Assembly: GCF_900091605.1 (NCBI RefSeq) | Contig: NZ_FMCQ01000001.1 | Coordinates: forward strand, 571,164 to 635,163 | Reading direction: 5' to 3' | Source of the DNA: Micromonospora tulbaghiae | GTDB taxonomy: Bacteria > Actinomycetota > Actinomycetes > Mycobacteriales > Micromonosporaceae | DNA: 64,000 nucleotides | Shown: in pieces, positions 37,877 through 45,912 of the stretch | Layout of the letters: every line of letters starts with the position of its first letter | Position numbering within the stretch: the stretch's first letter is position 1 | The notes under the pieces: generated by a model | Seen by the model: the letters and a program-made list of their open reading frames with translations, nothing else | The model's database searches: none | What the model was told of the DNA's origin: nothing | Translations under genes and position numbers: made by a program

Positions 37877-39865
37877 TCAGTCCTCGTCGGACTTGCCGCC
37901 GCTCATCCCCGAGGAGATCAACTCCATCACCGAGGAGTCCTGGAGCGTGGTCACGTCGCCGAGCGACCGGTTCTCCGCCACGTCCCGCAGCAGCCGGCGC
38001 ATGATCTTCCCGGAGCGGGTCTTCGGCAGCTCCGGCACCAGCATGATCTGTCGCGGCTTGGCGATCGGGCCCAGCGTCTTCGCCACGTGGTTGCGCAGCT
38101 CGGCGATGAGCTGCTCGCCCGCGTCACCCGCGGTCTCCGCGCTGCCGCGCGGGATGGCGAACGCGACGATCGCCTGGCCGGTGGTCGGGTCGGTCGCGCC
38201 GACCACCGCCGCCTCCGCCACCGACGGGTGACTGACCAGCGCCGACTCCACCTCGGTGGTGGAGATGTTGTGGCCGGACACCAGCATCACGTCGTCGACC
38301 CGGCCGAGCAGCCAGATGTGCCCGTCGTCGTCCTTCTTGGCGCCGTCACCGGCGAAGTAGACCCACTCGTCGCCGGTGTTGGCGCCCGCGCCGAACCGGG
38401 ACCAGTACGTCTCCAGGAACCGGTTGTCGTCGCCCCAGATGGTCCGCAGCATCGAGGGCCACGGCTCCTTCAGCACCAGGTATCCGCCGCCGCCGTTCGG
38501 CACCGACTGGCCCTGGTCGTCGACCACGTCGGCGACGATGCCGGGCAGCGGGCTCATCGCCGAGCCGGGCTTCGCCTCGGTCACGCCGGGCAGCGGCGAG
38601 ATCATGATGGCGCCGGTCTCGGTCTGCCACCAGGTGTCCACCACCGGCAGCTCACCACGGCCGACGTGCTGCCGGTACCAGATCCACGCCTCCGGGTTGA
38701 TCGGCTCGCCGACGCTGCCGAGCAGACGCAGCGACGACAGGTCGAACCCGGCCGGAATGTCCTCGCCCCACTTCATCATGGTGCGGATCAGGGTCGGCGC
38801 GGTGTACAGGATGGTCACCTTGTACTTGTCGACGATCTCCCAGAACCGGCCCTTGTGCGGGGTGTCCGGGGTGCCCTCGTACATGACCTGGGTGGCGCCG
38901 TTTGAGAGCGGGCCGTACACGATGTAGGAGTGCCCGGTCACCCAGCCGATGTCGGCCGTGCACCAGTAGACGTCCGTCTCCGGCTTCAGGTCGAAGACCG
39001 CGTGCGTGGTGTACGACGTCTGGGTCAGGTAGCCGCCGGTGGTGTGCAGGATGCCCTTCGGCCGGGCGGTCGTGCCGCTGGTGTAGAGGATGAACAGCGG
39101 GTGCTCGGCGTCGAACGCCTGCGCCTCGTGCTCCGGCGACGCGGTCTCCACCGTCTCGTGCCACCAGTGGTCCTTGCCCGACCAGGCGACCTCCTCACCG
39201 GTACGGCGGACCACCAGCACGTGCTCCACCGACGGGCACTTCGCCACCGCCTCGTCCACCGTCGGCTTGAGTGCCGACGGCTTGCCCCGGCGGAAGCCGC
39301 CGTCCGCGGTGATCACCACCTTGGCGCTGGCGTCCTGGATCCGGTTGGTGAGCGCGTCGGCGGAGAAGCCGCCGAACACCACGCTGTGCGTGGCGCCGAT
39401 CCGGGCGCAGGCGAGCATCGCCACCGCCGCCTCCGGGATCATCGGCATGTAGATCGCCACCCGGTCACCGGCGGTCACGCCCAGCTCGGTCAGCGCGTTC
39501 GCGGCCTGGCAGGTGAGCTTGTGCAGGTCGGCGTAGGTGACGGTACGGGTGTCGCCCGGCTCGCCCTCCCAGTGGATCGCCACCTTGTCGCCCTGGCCCG
39601 CCTCGACGTGCCGGTCCAGGCAGTTGTACGCCACGTTGAGCCGGCCCCCGGTGAACCACTTCGCGAACGGGGCGTTCGACCAGTCCAGCACCTGCTCCCA
39701 CGGCTGGGCCCAGGCCAGCCGGCCGGCCTGGCGCTCCCAGAAGGCGAGCCGGTCGCCGGCCGCCTCCTCGTACGCCTCGGCGGTCACGTTGGCGTTCGCG
39801 GCGAGTTCAGCCGGCGGCGGGAACTGGCGCGTCTCGTTCAGCAAGTTGGCCAATGCCTCGCTCAT
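37877..39865 (-). CDS. acs: acetyl-CoA synthetase (AMP-forming)
   Basis: Converts acetate, ATP and CoA to acetyl-CoA in the cytosol. The 662-residue length and motifs match Acs: the ATP-binding loop [31 protein letters not shown], and the C-terminal [16 protein letters not shown] with the lysine that is usually acetylated to control activity. The ATG 39865 opens with [11 protein letters not shown]. In Mycobacterium tuberculosis acs also lies a few genes from an HAD hydrolase and ssd, matching the order here. Confidence 0.97.
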   Translation of the reverse strand: MSEALANLLNETRQFPPPAELAANANVTAEAYEEAAGDRLAFWERQAGRLAWAQPWEQVLDWSNAPFAKWFTGGRLNVAYNCLDRHVEAGQGDKVAIHWEGEPGDTRTVTYADLHKLTCQAANALTELGVTAGDRVAIYMPMIPEAAVAMLACARIGATHSVVFGGFSADALTNRIQDASAKVVITADGGFRRGKPSALKPTVDEAVAKCPSVEHVLVVRRTGEEVAWSGKDHWWHETVETASPEHEAQAFDAEHPLFILYTSGTTARPKGILHTTGGYLTQTSYTTHAVFDLKPETDVYWCTADIGWVTGHSYIVYGPLSNGATQVMYEGTPDTPHKGRFWEIVDKYKVTILYTAPTLIRTMMKWGEDIPAGFDLSSLRLLGSVGEPINPEAWIWYRQHVGRGELPVVDTWWQTETGAIMISPLPGVTEAKPGSAMSPLPGIVADVVDDQGQSVPNGGGGYLVLKEPWPSMLRTIWGDDNRFLETYWSRFGAGANTGDEWVYFAGDGAKKDDDGHIWLLGRVDDVMLVSGHNISTTEVESALVSHPSVAEAAVVGATDPTTGQAIVAFAIPRGSAETAGDAGEQLIAELRNHVAKTLGPIAKPRQIMLVPELPKTRSGKIMRRLLRDVAENRSLGDVTTLQDSSVMELISSGMSGGKSDED

Positions 39866-40066
39866 GCGGTGACTCCTTCGTCGCGTGACCTGCGTCTCCT
39901 ACTGCGGGGAAGGTTAGTCCCGCCGTACTCCGGCCGCGACCGCCCGGCCTCTCACCGCGCGCCGAGCGGCCCCGTCCCCGCGCCGAGTGCACCGCGCGAC
40001 GCCGACGGCGTCACTTTCCCGGCGGGCGGAGGCGGATACCGGCCCGCCGGTCGCTAGCGTGACGGG

Positions 40067-40813
40067 GTGACCACCGATCCGCTCGCCCCGCTGCTCGCGC
40101 TCGCCGACGTCGCCCCCGCCGTCGAGCGGGCCCGCGAGCGGGTCGACCTGGCCCACCGGCACCGCGCGCTGCGCCGCCAGGGCGGCCAGGTCGCCGCCGA
40201 GGTCAGTCTCCGCTCGGCTGTGGCCAGCGCCGCGCTGGAGGGCCGCGACCACGAACGCGAGGAGGTACGCGCCGGCACCGTCACCGACCCGGTGCTCCAG
40301 GGCGCGCTACGGGTCGCCGGGGCGCTGCCCGGACTGAGCGACCTCTGGCCCAAGGCCCCCCGGCAGGTGATGGCCCGGCTGCACGTGCTCGCCGCCCGCG
40401 ACGTGGTGACCGAGGAGGAACTGGGCCGCCCCGTCGCCGACCCGGTGGTGGCGGCCCGCCTCGACGGCCTGGCCGCCCTGGTCGCCGGCGGCACCAAGGT
40501 GCCACCGCTGGTGCTGGCCGCCGTCGTACACGGCGAGCTGCTGAACCTGCGCCCGTTCCCCGGCCCGTCCGGGGTGGTGGCCCGCGCCGCCGCCCGGCTG
40601 GTGCTGATCTCCACCGGGTTCGACCCCCGCGGGCTGGTCGCGGTGGACGTCGGCCACCGCGAGCGCGAACCGGAGTACGTGGGCGCGGCCGGCGCGTTCG
40701 CCACCGGCACGCCCGACGGCCTGCGCTCCTGGCTGCGGCACTACATGAGCGCGGTGGAGGTCGGCGCGGACCAGATCACGCTGATCGGCGACGAGATCCT
40801 CGCCGCGTCCTGA
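40067..40813 (+). CDS. Fic-like protein lacking the catalytic motif
   Basis: 248 residues, GTG start. The N-terminal SAALEG (about residues 55-60) matches the inhibitory-helix motif S/TxxxE(G/N) of Fic proteins. The position of the core motif HPFx(D/E)GNGRxxR is LRPFPGPSGVVARA (about residues 164-177). The catalytic His and the GNGR phosphate loop are therefore lost, while P, F, G and the last R remain. It probably keeps the fold without AMP-transfer activity. It is divergent from acs and convergent with the HAD gene. Confidence 0.7.
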   Translation: MTTDPLAPLLALADVAPAVERARERVDLAHRHRALRRQGGQVAAEVSLRSAVASAALEGRDHEREEVRAGTVTDPVLQGALRVAGALPGLSDLWPKAPRQVMARLHVLAARDVVTEEELGRPVADPVVAARLDGLAALVAGGTKVPPLVLAAVVHGELLNLRPFPGPSGVVARAAARLVLISTGFDPRGLVAVDVGHREREPEYVGAAGAFATGTPDGLRSWLRHYMSAVEVGADQITLIGDEILAAS

Positions 40814-40825
40814 CGGTTGCGGGTG

Positions 40826-41632
40826 TCAGGCGGTGGGTGCGGCCGTGCGGGTGCGGCGGTGCCGGCCGTACCAGGCGATGCCGATGGCCACGCCGACGCC
40901 CACGCCGAGCGCTGCCGCCGCGACCGGCACCGCCGGCCGCTCGCGCAGGCGGCGACCCAGCGGGATCGGGTGCCGGAACTCCAGCACCGGCCACGCGTTC
41001 TCCACCGCCAGCTTGCGCAGCGCCCGGTCCGGGTTGACCACCGTCGGATGCCCCACGCACTCCAGCAGCGGCCGATCGGAGTACGAGTCGGAGTACGCGT
41101 ACGAGTCGGCCAGGTCGTAGTCCCGCTCCAGAGCCAGTTCGCTGACCGCCTCGACCTTGCTCGGACCGGCCGCGTAGAACTCGACCTCGCCGCTGTAACG
41201 GCCGTCCACCACGCCCATCCGGGTCGCGATCACGTCGGTGATCCCGAGCAGCTCACCGATCGGCCGGACCATCTCGTCGCCGGACGCGGAGACCAGCACG
41301 ACGTCGCGCCCGGCGGACTGGTGCTCCTCGATCAGGGCGGCCGCCTCGGCGTACACATAGGGGTTGATCAGCTCGTGCAGCGTCTCCGCGACGATCTGGC
41401 GGACCTGTTCCACCGGCCAGCCCTTGCAGAGTGTGGCCAGGTAGTCCCGGGTCCGGGCCATGGTCTGCTCGTCGGTGCCGCCCAGCCGGAACATCAACTG
41501 CGCGTACGCCGACTTGACCACGTCACGCCTGGTGATCAGCCCGTCCCGGTAGAACGGCCGACCGAACGCCAGGGCGCTCGACTTGGCGATGACGGTCTTG
41601 TCGAGATCGAAGAAAGCGGCGCTGCGGCCCAC
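40826..41632 (-). CDS. HAD-IB family hydrolase with C-terminal membrane segment
   Basis: Haloacid-dehalogenase superfamily, SerB-like subfamily IB. Motif I is FFDLDKTVI (about residues 7-15), motif II VLVSASGD (about 133-140), and motif III/IV lies around YAYSDSYSDRPLLE. One C-terminal hydrophobic helix (PVAAAALGVGVGVAIGIAWY) suggests membrane attachment. GTG 41632 is the natural start; the longer open frame reads antisense through the 6C RNA region. The HAD gene beside the 6C RNA and ssd is a conserved actinobacterial neighbourhood (Rv3661/Rv3660c in M. tuberculosis). Confidence 0.88.
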   Translation of the reverse strand: MGRSAAFFDLDKTVIAKSSALAFGRPFYRDGLITRRDVVKSAYAQLMFRLGGTDEQTMARTRDYLATLCKGWPVEQVRQIVAETLHELINPYVYAEAAALIEEHQSAGRDVVLVSASGDEMVRPIGELLGITDVIATRMGVVDGRYSGEVEFYAAGPSKVEAVSELALERDYDLADSYAYSDSYSDRPLLECVGHPTVVNPDRALRKLAVENAWPVLEFRHPIPLGRRLRERPAVPVAAAALGVGVGVAIGIAWYGRHRRTRTAAPTA

Positions 41633-41717
41633 GGCGCGAAAGTCTAGCCCGACGGGAGGCGTGGAGGCGTCCGCCCGGGTCGCGAAAGCCGATGAGCACC
41701 CGGTGGAGTGACGGCGG

Positions 41718-43211
41718 TCACAGGTAGCTATCGATGAATTTAGCTTTGCGTGGAGTGAACAACACTCGACGTATAAGGGTCGACTGCGGCATGCTTGTGC
41801 TCGCGACGGGAGTTCGCATACCCGGCGTCGATGGGCCTCGGCGGTTGCACCCCCCGTAACCGCTGAGTCGGTTCGGCTCGACCCCCCGGAGCCGAACCAC
41901 AAGACGACCCCCGTCTCCCCCCGACGGGGGTCGTCCCTTTGCGGCTTCCCCTTCCGGCACAGGTGGAGGCGGGTTCTCCGGATCGGCCGGGTGCGGCGCC
42001 GGGCGGAAAGTCAGCGAATCGTCAGCGAACGTCAGCCGGACCCGATCGGCGTAGTCGTCGGGCGTGTGCGTGTACCGGTCCAGCGTCGTCGACGCCTTCT
42101 CGTGGCCCACCACCCGCCGCACCACGTTGACCGGCACCCCGTCCGTCACCAGCCACGTTATGTACGAGTGCCGCAGGTCGTGGAACCGCAACCCGCCGAC
42201 CGCCGAGGCCGCCGCGTGCGCCACCGCCGCCGCCTCCGTGGCGAACTCCGCCCGCGGCTCCCGCCCGTCCCGATCCGGCCACACCGCCAGCCACCGGCCC
42301 GGCGCCACCTCGGTCACGCGACCGAGCAGCCCGGCCCGCACCAGCGACGGCAGCCACACCCGCCGCCGGAAGTTCGATCGCCGATGCGGCCCGCCGTCCC
42401 GGTCGGCGAAGACCAACGCCCGGCCGTCCGGCGACCCGGCCCCGCGCCGCCGGCGCAACTCGTCGACGAGGAAGCGCGGCATCGGCACTGCGCGCACCCC
42501 GGCCCGAGTCTTCGGATACGCCCGCAGCACGACCCCGCCATGGGTCTCTACCGCAACCTGGGCTACGTGCACGAGCCCTCGGTCGAGGTCGACAGCCTCC
42601 CAGGGCAGGCCCGCGCACTCACCCCAGCGCAGACCCGCCCCGGCGGCGGCGCAGACGATCCCCCGATGCTCGGCCGGCACGGCGGGCAGCAGCCGGCCGA
42701 GGAAGACCTCTCGGCTGATCGTGCCAGCGCGAGCCTCACCAGCCCGGTTTCGCGGTATCCGCACCCCCTCGCACGGGTTCACCGCGATCAGCCGCGCCCG
42801 GATCGCCGTCTGCATGATCATCGACAGCATGCCGAGGTGCTTAGCCGTCGTCGAGGGCGCCAAGGTCCGGCCCAGGTTCGTCACCCACTCCTGCACCGCC
42901 AGGTAGTCGATCCGCGCCAACGGCCATTCCGCCCACTGTGGCAGCAGATGCGCCCGCAGCATCGATTCCGTCCGCTCGGCCGTCCGAACCTCCACCGACC
43001 GCCCGGCCAACCACCGCGTCACGAACTCGCCGAACCGCATCCGCCCGGCGTGCGGGTCGACATACGTGCCCCGGTTGATCGCGCCCTCCACCTCAGCGAG
43101 GTACGCGTTCGCCTCCTTCTTCGTGCGGAACGTCTTGGCCTTCTGCCGGTTGGCCGAATCCCGCCAGTTCGCCCGGTAGGTCCCGGCCGGCGTCTTGCTC
43201 ACGAAGCCCAC
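41718..43211 (-). CDS. int: AICE tyrosine recombinase (integrase)
   Basis: Phage-type integrase. The N-terminal arm-binding part (YRANWRDSANRQKAKTFRTK) is followed by an SAM-like core-binding domain (about residues 65-150) and the catalytic domain: Arg in AGLRWGECAGL, HDLRHSYITWL, VGHEKASTTLDRYTHT with the nucleophile Tyr. It is 497 residues from GTG 43211 (GGAGG at 9 bases; GTG 43217 overlapping the xis stop is the alternative). The last 65 or so residues are read through attL and antisense to the 6C RNA. In the excised form the frame would stop two codons after the core. Confidence 0.92.
   Translation of the reverse strand: MGFVSKTPAGTYRANWRDSANRQKAKTFRTKKEANAYLAEVEGAINRGTYVDPHAGRMRFGEFVTRWLAGRSVEVRTAERTESMLRAHLLPQWAEWPLARIDYLAVQEWVTNLGRTLAPSTTAKHLGMLSMIMQTAIRARLIAVNPCEGVRIPRNRAGEARAGTISREVFLGRLLPAVPAEHRGIVCAAAGAGLRWGECAGLPWEAVDLDRGLVHVAQVAVETHGGVVLRAYPKTRAGVRAVPMPRFLVDELRRRRGAGSPDGRALVFADRDGGPHRRSNFRRRVWLPSLVRAGLLGRVTEVAPGRWLAVWPDRDGREPRAEFATEAAAVAHAAASAVGGLRFHDLRHSYITWLVTDGVPVNVVRRVVGHEKASTTLDRYTHTPDDYADRVRLTFADDSLTFRPAPHPADPENPPPPVPEGEAAKGRPPSGGDGGRLVVRLRGVEPNRLSGYGGCNRRGPSTPGMRTPVASTSMPQSTLIRRVLFTPRKAKFIDSYL
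41830..41937 (+). ncRNA. 6C small RNA
   Basis: Matches the actinobacterial 6C RNA: hairpins whose loops hold a run of six C. Hairpin 1 is GCGGTT...AACCGC (41841-41863), hairpin 2 GGTTCGGCTC...GAGCCGAACC (41870-41898), and hairpin 3, the terminator, GACGACCCCCGTC/GACGGGGGTCGTC (41903-41915 with 41923-41935). CCCCCC is present in all three loops. A possible promoter is TTGTGC (41795) and CATACC (41817). The 5' end is an estimate. Known 6C RNAs (M. tuberculosis B11) bind G-rich ribosome sites and lie between ssd and an HAD gene, as here. The 3' end is also the inferred attachment site of the integrated element. Confidence 0.88.
41903..41940 (+). terminator. intrinsic terminator of the 6C RNA
   Basis: A 13-bp perfect stem (41903-41915 with 41923-41935) is followed by CCCTTT. 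The loop and right arm are shared with the attR copy at 60501-60527, so the left arm is chromosomal and the remainder is the attL core. Confidence 0.8.
41916..41942. repeat. attL candidate (27-bp core)
   Basis: Identical over 27 bases to 60501-60527. It covers the C6 loop, right arm and T-rich tail of the 6C RNA terminator and at the same time nine codons of int on the other strand (AKGRPPSGG). Sequence on either side differs between the copies. Confidence 0.75.
42009..42031. repeat. 23-bp repeat flanking the att core, int side
   Basis: Contains two tandem GTCAGCGAA units 11 bases apart and a partial third; identical to 60376-60398. It lies inside the int coding sequence, 67 bp from the attL core. 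In the excised circle the two copies would flank the core, the layout of arm-type integrase-binding sites. Confidence 0.55.
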
Positions 43212-43213
43212 GG

Positions 43214-43510
43214 TCACCAACCTCCACGCGGCGAGTCGGTCCCGGTTGCCGAAAGCCCGCCGGCCGCACCGTCCAGCCAGGCGTGGAAGCGGCTGCGCGG
43301 CACCACCCAGCGGCGCCCCAGACGCTCGGCGGGAATCTGCCCGGCCCGGACCAGGGCGTAGGCCGAGCTGACCGAGAGAGACAGCATCGCGGCCACCTCC
43401 TTGACCGTGTAGACGGCACGGACCGGCTTGACCTCGGAGGCGGCTTCGCCCATCCAAGGGCCGGCCTGCCGCAGCTCGAATGGCACGACGTTGGACAAGA
43501 TTTCCCCCAT
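43214..43510 (-). CDS. xis: excisionase-type helix-turn-helix protein
   Basis: 98 residues with an MerR-like excisionase helix-turn-helix: YTVKEVAAMLSLSVSSAYAL followed by GQIPAERLGRRWVVPRSRFHAWL. It starts three bases after the repSA stop on the minus strand and overlaps int, matching the repSA-xis-int order of pSAM2. It likely directs Int toward excision. The ATG 43510 start is the only good one. Confidence 0.88.
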   Translation of the reverse strand: MGEILSNVVPFELRQAGPWMGEAASEVKPVRAVYTVKEVAAMLSLSVSSAYALVRAGQIPAERLGRRWVVPRSRFHAWLDGAAGGLSATGTDSPRGGW

Positions 43511-43513
43511 GGT

Positions 43514-45298
43514 TCAGGCCGCGAGTGCGGCAGGTTGATCGGATGACGGCGCGACCGCGGCTGTTCGTAGCCGTGCGGTGTCGAGGTCTGTGCGCCAGCG
43601 GATGCGCGCGGATATGGCGCGCAGGAGTCGGTGTTCCAGTGGCGGTACGTCGGGGTCTTCGGGCCGGGCGAGTTCGAACCGGTACCGCTTGGATCCGTCC
43701 GCGTTGTCGGCCGCCTGGTCGTGCTCCTCGGTGTCGGCCATGCCGCCGGCGAGGATGGCGCGCACCCACGCCCGGTTGTCCGCGCGGTGGTCGGCGAGAG
43801 TCTTGCCGGACCATTGGCGGGAGACGAGGACGCGGCGGCCGGTGAAGCCGAGGGTGGAGCGTTGGTGGACCTTCCCGGTGCACCGGCCCGGGGTCAAGCC
43901 CGCCTTGACGCCGTCCGGCTGAACGCCGTAGAGCAGCCAGTTCGCACACGTCGGCGAGCACGGCAGGACCGACAGTTCCGCGTGGAGCCGGTCGAAGTGC
44001 GCCTTCTGCGGGTCCGAGCGGGGCCTGGCCTGGTCGGTCAGATCCTTCGTGACGTACTTGGTCACGTACCGGATGGACCGTTCGGCGTCCTTGGTGCCCT
44101 GCTCGATGCCGCGGGCGTCGATGCGGCCGAGGCGGGCGACGTAGGCGGGTCGGCTGTCGGGTTCTTCCAGGGCGTCGAGGGCTTCGCCCCAGGTGGGCAG
44201 CGGCTCGCGGGTCTTGGGGTCGACGTATGCCTGTCGGTCGACGTCCCAGACCGGCGGCTTGTCCAGGCGGTAAACCGGCTCGTTGAAGGGTGGCCACCAC
44301 ACCTGGTGGTAGGTGGCGGCGGCGATCTGCTTGAGCAACCGGCGCGGGAGAGTGCCCCGGATAGCGAAGTGCGCGTGTGGGGCGAGGCGGCGTTGCAGCT
44401 CGACCGCTCCGGCGTATTGGACGTTCCAGCCGGCGGCACGGCGGACGTTCTGCCACCACCGATCGAGAACCCGGGCGAAGTGGATCGCATCGAGGGCGGC
44501 GCGTCGGTAGTCGTAGCCGGCCGGGTCGACCGGGGTGCCCAGGAGATCGTCGTTCGGACCGTGCCGGGTACCGCATTCACAGGCAGCGACATACGCGCCG
44601 CGGCGGAGGTGGGAGTGCACCGGCCCGTGCGAGTCGAGCGTCAGCGTGATCAGCATCGACGGCCGGTAGGTCTTGCCCGCCCGGCCCGAGTAGGCGCGGC
44701 CCACCGTGCGGGGGTCGACCGGTAGGCGGGGCAGATCGGGCGAGTCCTGACGCCGCCGGGTGGACCGCTTGCGGCGAGGCCGATCGTCCCGCTCTTTCGG
44801 GGTCAGGTGGCCGCGCAGGCTGGTCTCGCCGAGGGCTTCGTCCAGCTCGGCGATCGCGGCATCGATCTCCGCCACCTGCGCGGCCCGCTCATCCGGGGTC
44901 ATCGGCTGGTATTGGACGGCTTCGCGTTCGAACTCCAGATGCGCCCGCACCCGCACCAGGGCGAGCGCGTCCTCACCAGGCTTGTCGGGGCGCACGGCCG
45001 GCTCGTCAGCGAGGTGCCAGCCCTCCCGGATCTGCTGGATCCGCAGCCGCCGGCCCTTCTCCGCGCACGGCTTGCACTTCACGGCCAGCGTCGCGCCGCA
45101 CGGCACCTCCACCACCTCGGTCAGGCCGTTGGCGGTGTCGGTGCGGCGCAGGGCGAGGGGGCGGACGCAGACGCCGTGTGACTCGGCGAGCTGTTTGAGC
45201 GCGTCCTTGGCGAGGGGTTTGCGCATCCGGTCGGCCCGCGACCCGGGCCGCGGCTGCGTCTCCGACGGAGTCTCGGGAATGAGGGGAAGTTGGGTCAC
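43514..45298 (-). CDS. repSA: RepSA-type replication initiator
   Basis: Rolling-circle replication initiator of pSAM2-like elements, 594 residues. The HUH-type metal motif is visible as LAPHAHFAIRG (about residues 308-318), and the catalytic Tyr is probably in SIRYVTKYVTKDL (about 410-422). It is preceded by CKPCAEKGRRLR, a zinc-finger-like CxxC. It starts within the overlap with the SpdB-like gene stop (ATGA), so it belongs to one operon with transfer genes upstream and xis-int downstream. Confidence 0.92.
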   Translation of the reverse strand: MTQLPLIPETPSETQPRPGSRADRMRKPLAKDALKQLAESHGVCVRPLALRRTDTANGLTEVVEVPCGATLAVKCKPCAEKGRRLRIQQIREGWHLADEPAVRPDKPGEDALALVRVRAHLEFEREAVQYQPMTPDERAAQVAEIDAAIAELDEALGETSLRGHLTPKERDDRPRRKRSTRRRQDSPDLPRLPVDPRTVGRAYSGRAGKTYRPSMLITLTLDSHGPVHSHLRRGAYVAACECGTRHGPNDDLLGTPVDPAGYDYRRAALDAIHFARVLDRWWQNVRRAAGWNVQYAGAVELQRRLAPHAHFAIRGTLPRRLLKQIAAATYHQVWWPPFNEPVYRLDKPPVWDVDRQAYVDPKTREPLPTWGEALDALEEPDSRPAYVARLGRIDARGIEQGTKDAERSIRYVTKYVTKDLTDQARPRSDPQKAHFDRLHAELSVLPCSPTCANWLLYGVQPDGVKAGLTPGRCTGKVHQRSTLGFTGRRVLVSRQWSGKTLADHRADNRAWVRAILAGGMADTEEHDQAADNADGSKRYRFELARPEDPDVPPLEHRLLRAISARIRWRTDLDTARLRTAAVAPSSDQPAALAA

Positions 45299-45912
45299 TG
45301 GTCACGCTCCGCGCCGTACGAGGTGCCGTTGCGGGCCGTGAACGCTGCTGCGGGCACGGGCACCAGGCCGGGCCGCTGCACCACTACCGCCGCCGACCGA
45401 ACCGGTTCGACGGTGACCGCCTGGTCCTCGTTGACGGCGTCGACCACGACGGGCCGGTGATCCTCGGTCGGGTCGTAGCCGGGTGGCACCTCGCCCCGGT
45501 CGCCGCTCGGCTGCTCGACGGGCGCCTCCGGGGCGGTGGAGAAGACGAGCTTGGACAGGCCGAGAAACGCCAGCGCGGGCACGGCCGACAGCAGCCACCC
45601 GGACGGGCTCGGCTTCGCCACCGCCAGTTGCGCGGCGAGAGACAGAGCGACGGCGCAGACGAGCAGGAACAGCGGGTACCCGATCGGGCCGCCGGTGCGG
45701 CGGCGCCGCCGGATGGTCAGCAGCGCCGCGAGCGGGAGCAGTTCGGATATGGCGGCATTCGCCCAGCCGAACCACTCCCCGGTACCGGCCGGAGAGTTGG
45801 CCATGGTCCAGTCGTGCACGTGAGTGAAGGATGCGGCCCCGGCCAGTCCGCCCACGATGAGGACGATGAGCACCAGGACGAGCCCTTCCACGCGCTCGGT
45901 GTCGGCCTTCAT
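45295..45912 (-). CDS. DUF2637 membrane protein, SpdB-like
   Basis: 205 residues. Four hydrophobic helices in the first 125 residues (GLVLVLIVLIVGGLAGAASF; AISELLPLAALLTI; GYPLFLLVCAVALSLAAQLAV; a last one near residue 115) match DUF2637 proteins found beside traSA in AICEs, where they help plasmid spread in the mycelium. A hydrophilic tail follows. It overlaps both neighbours by four bases. Confidence 0.88.
   Translation of the reverse strand: MKADTERVEGLVLVLIVLIVGGLAGAASFTHVHDWTMANSPAGTGEWFGWANAAISELLPLAALLTIRRRRRTGGPIGYPLFLLVCAVALSLAAQLAVAKPSPSGWLLSAVPALAFLGLSKLVFSTAPEAPVEQPSGDRGEVPPGYDPTEDHRPVVVDAVNEDQAVTVEPVRSAAVVVQRPGLVPVPAAAFTARNGTSYGAERDQ

Noticed and set aside
41820..41900. tRNA gene as the attachment site left of int
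   Set aside because: I looked for a cloverleaf in both strands. The stems have C6 loops, with no T-loop sequence (TTCGA) or anticodon arm; the 6C RNA explains all of them.
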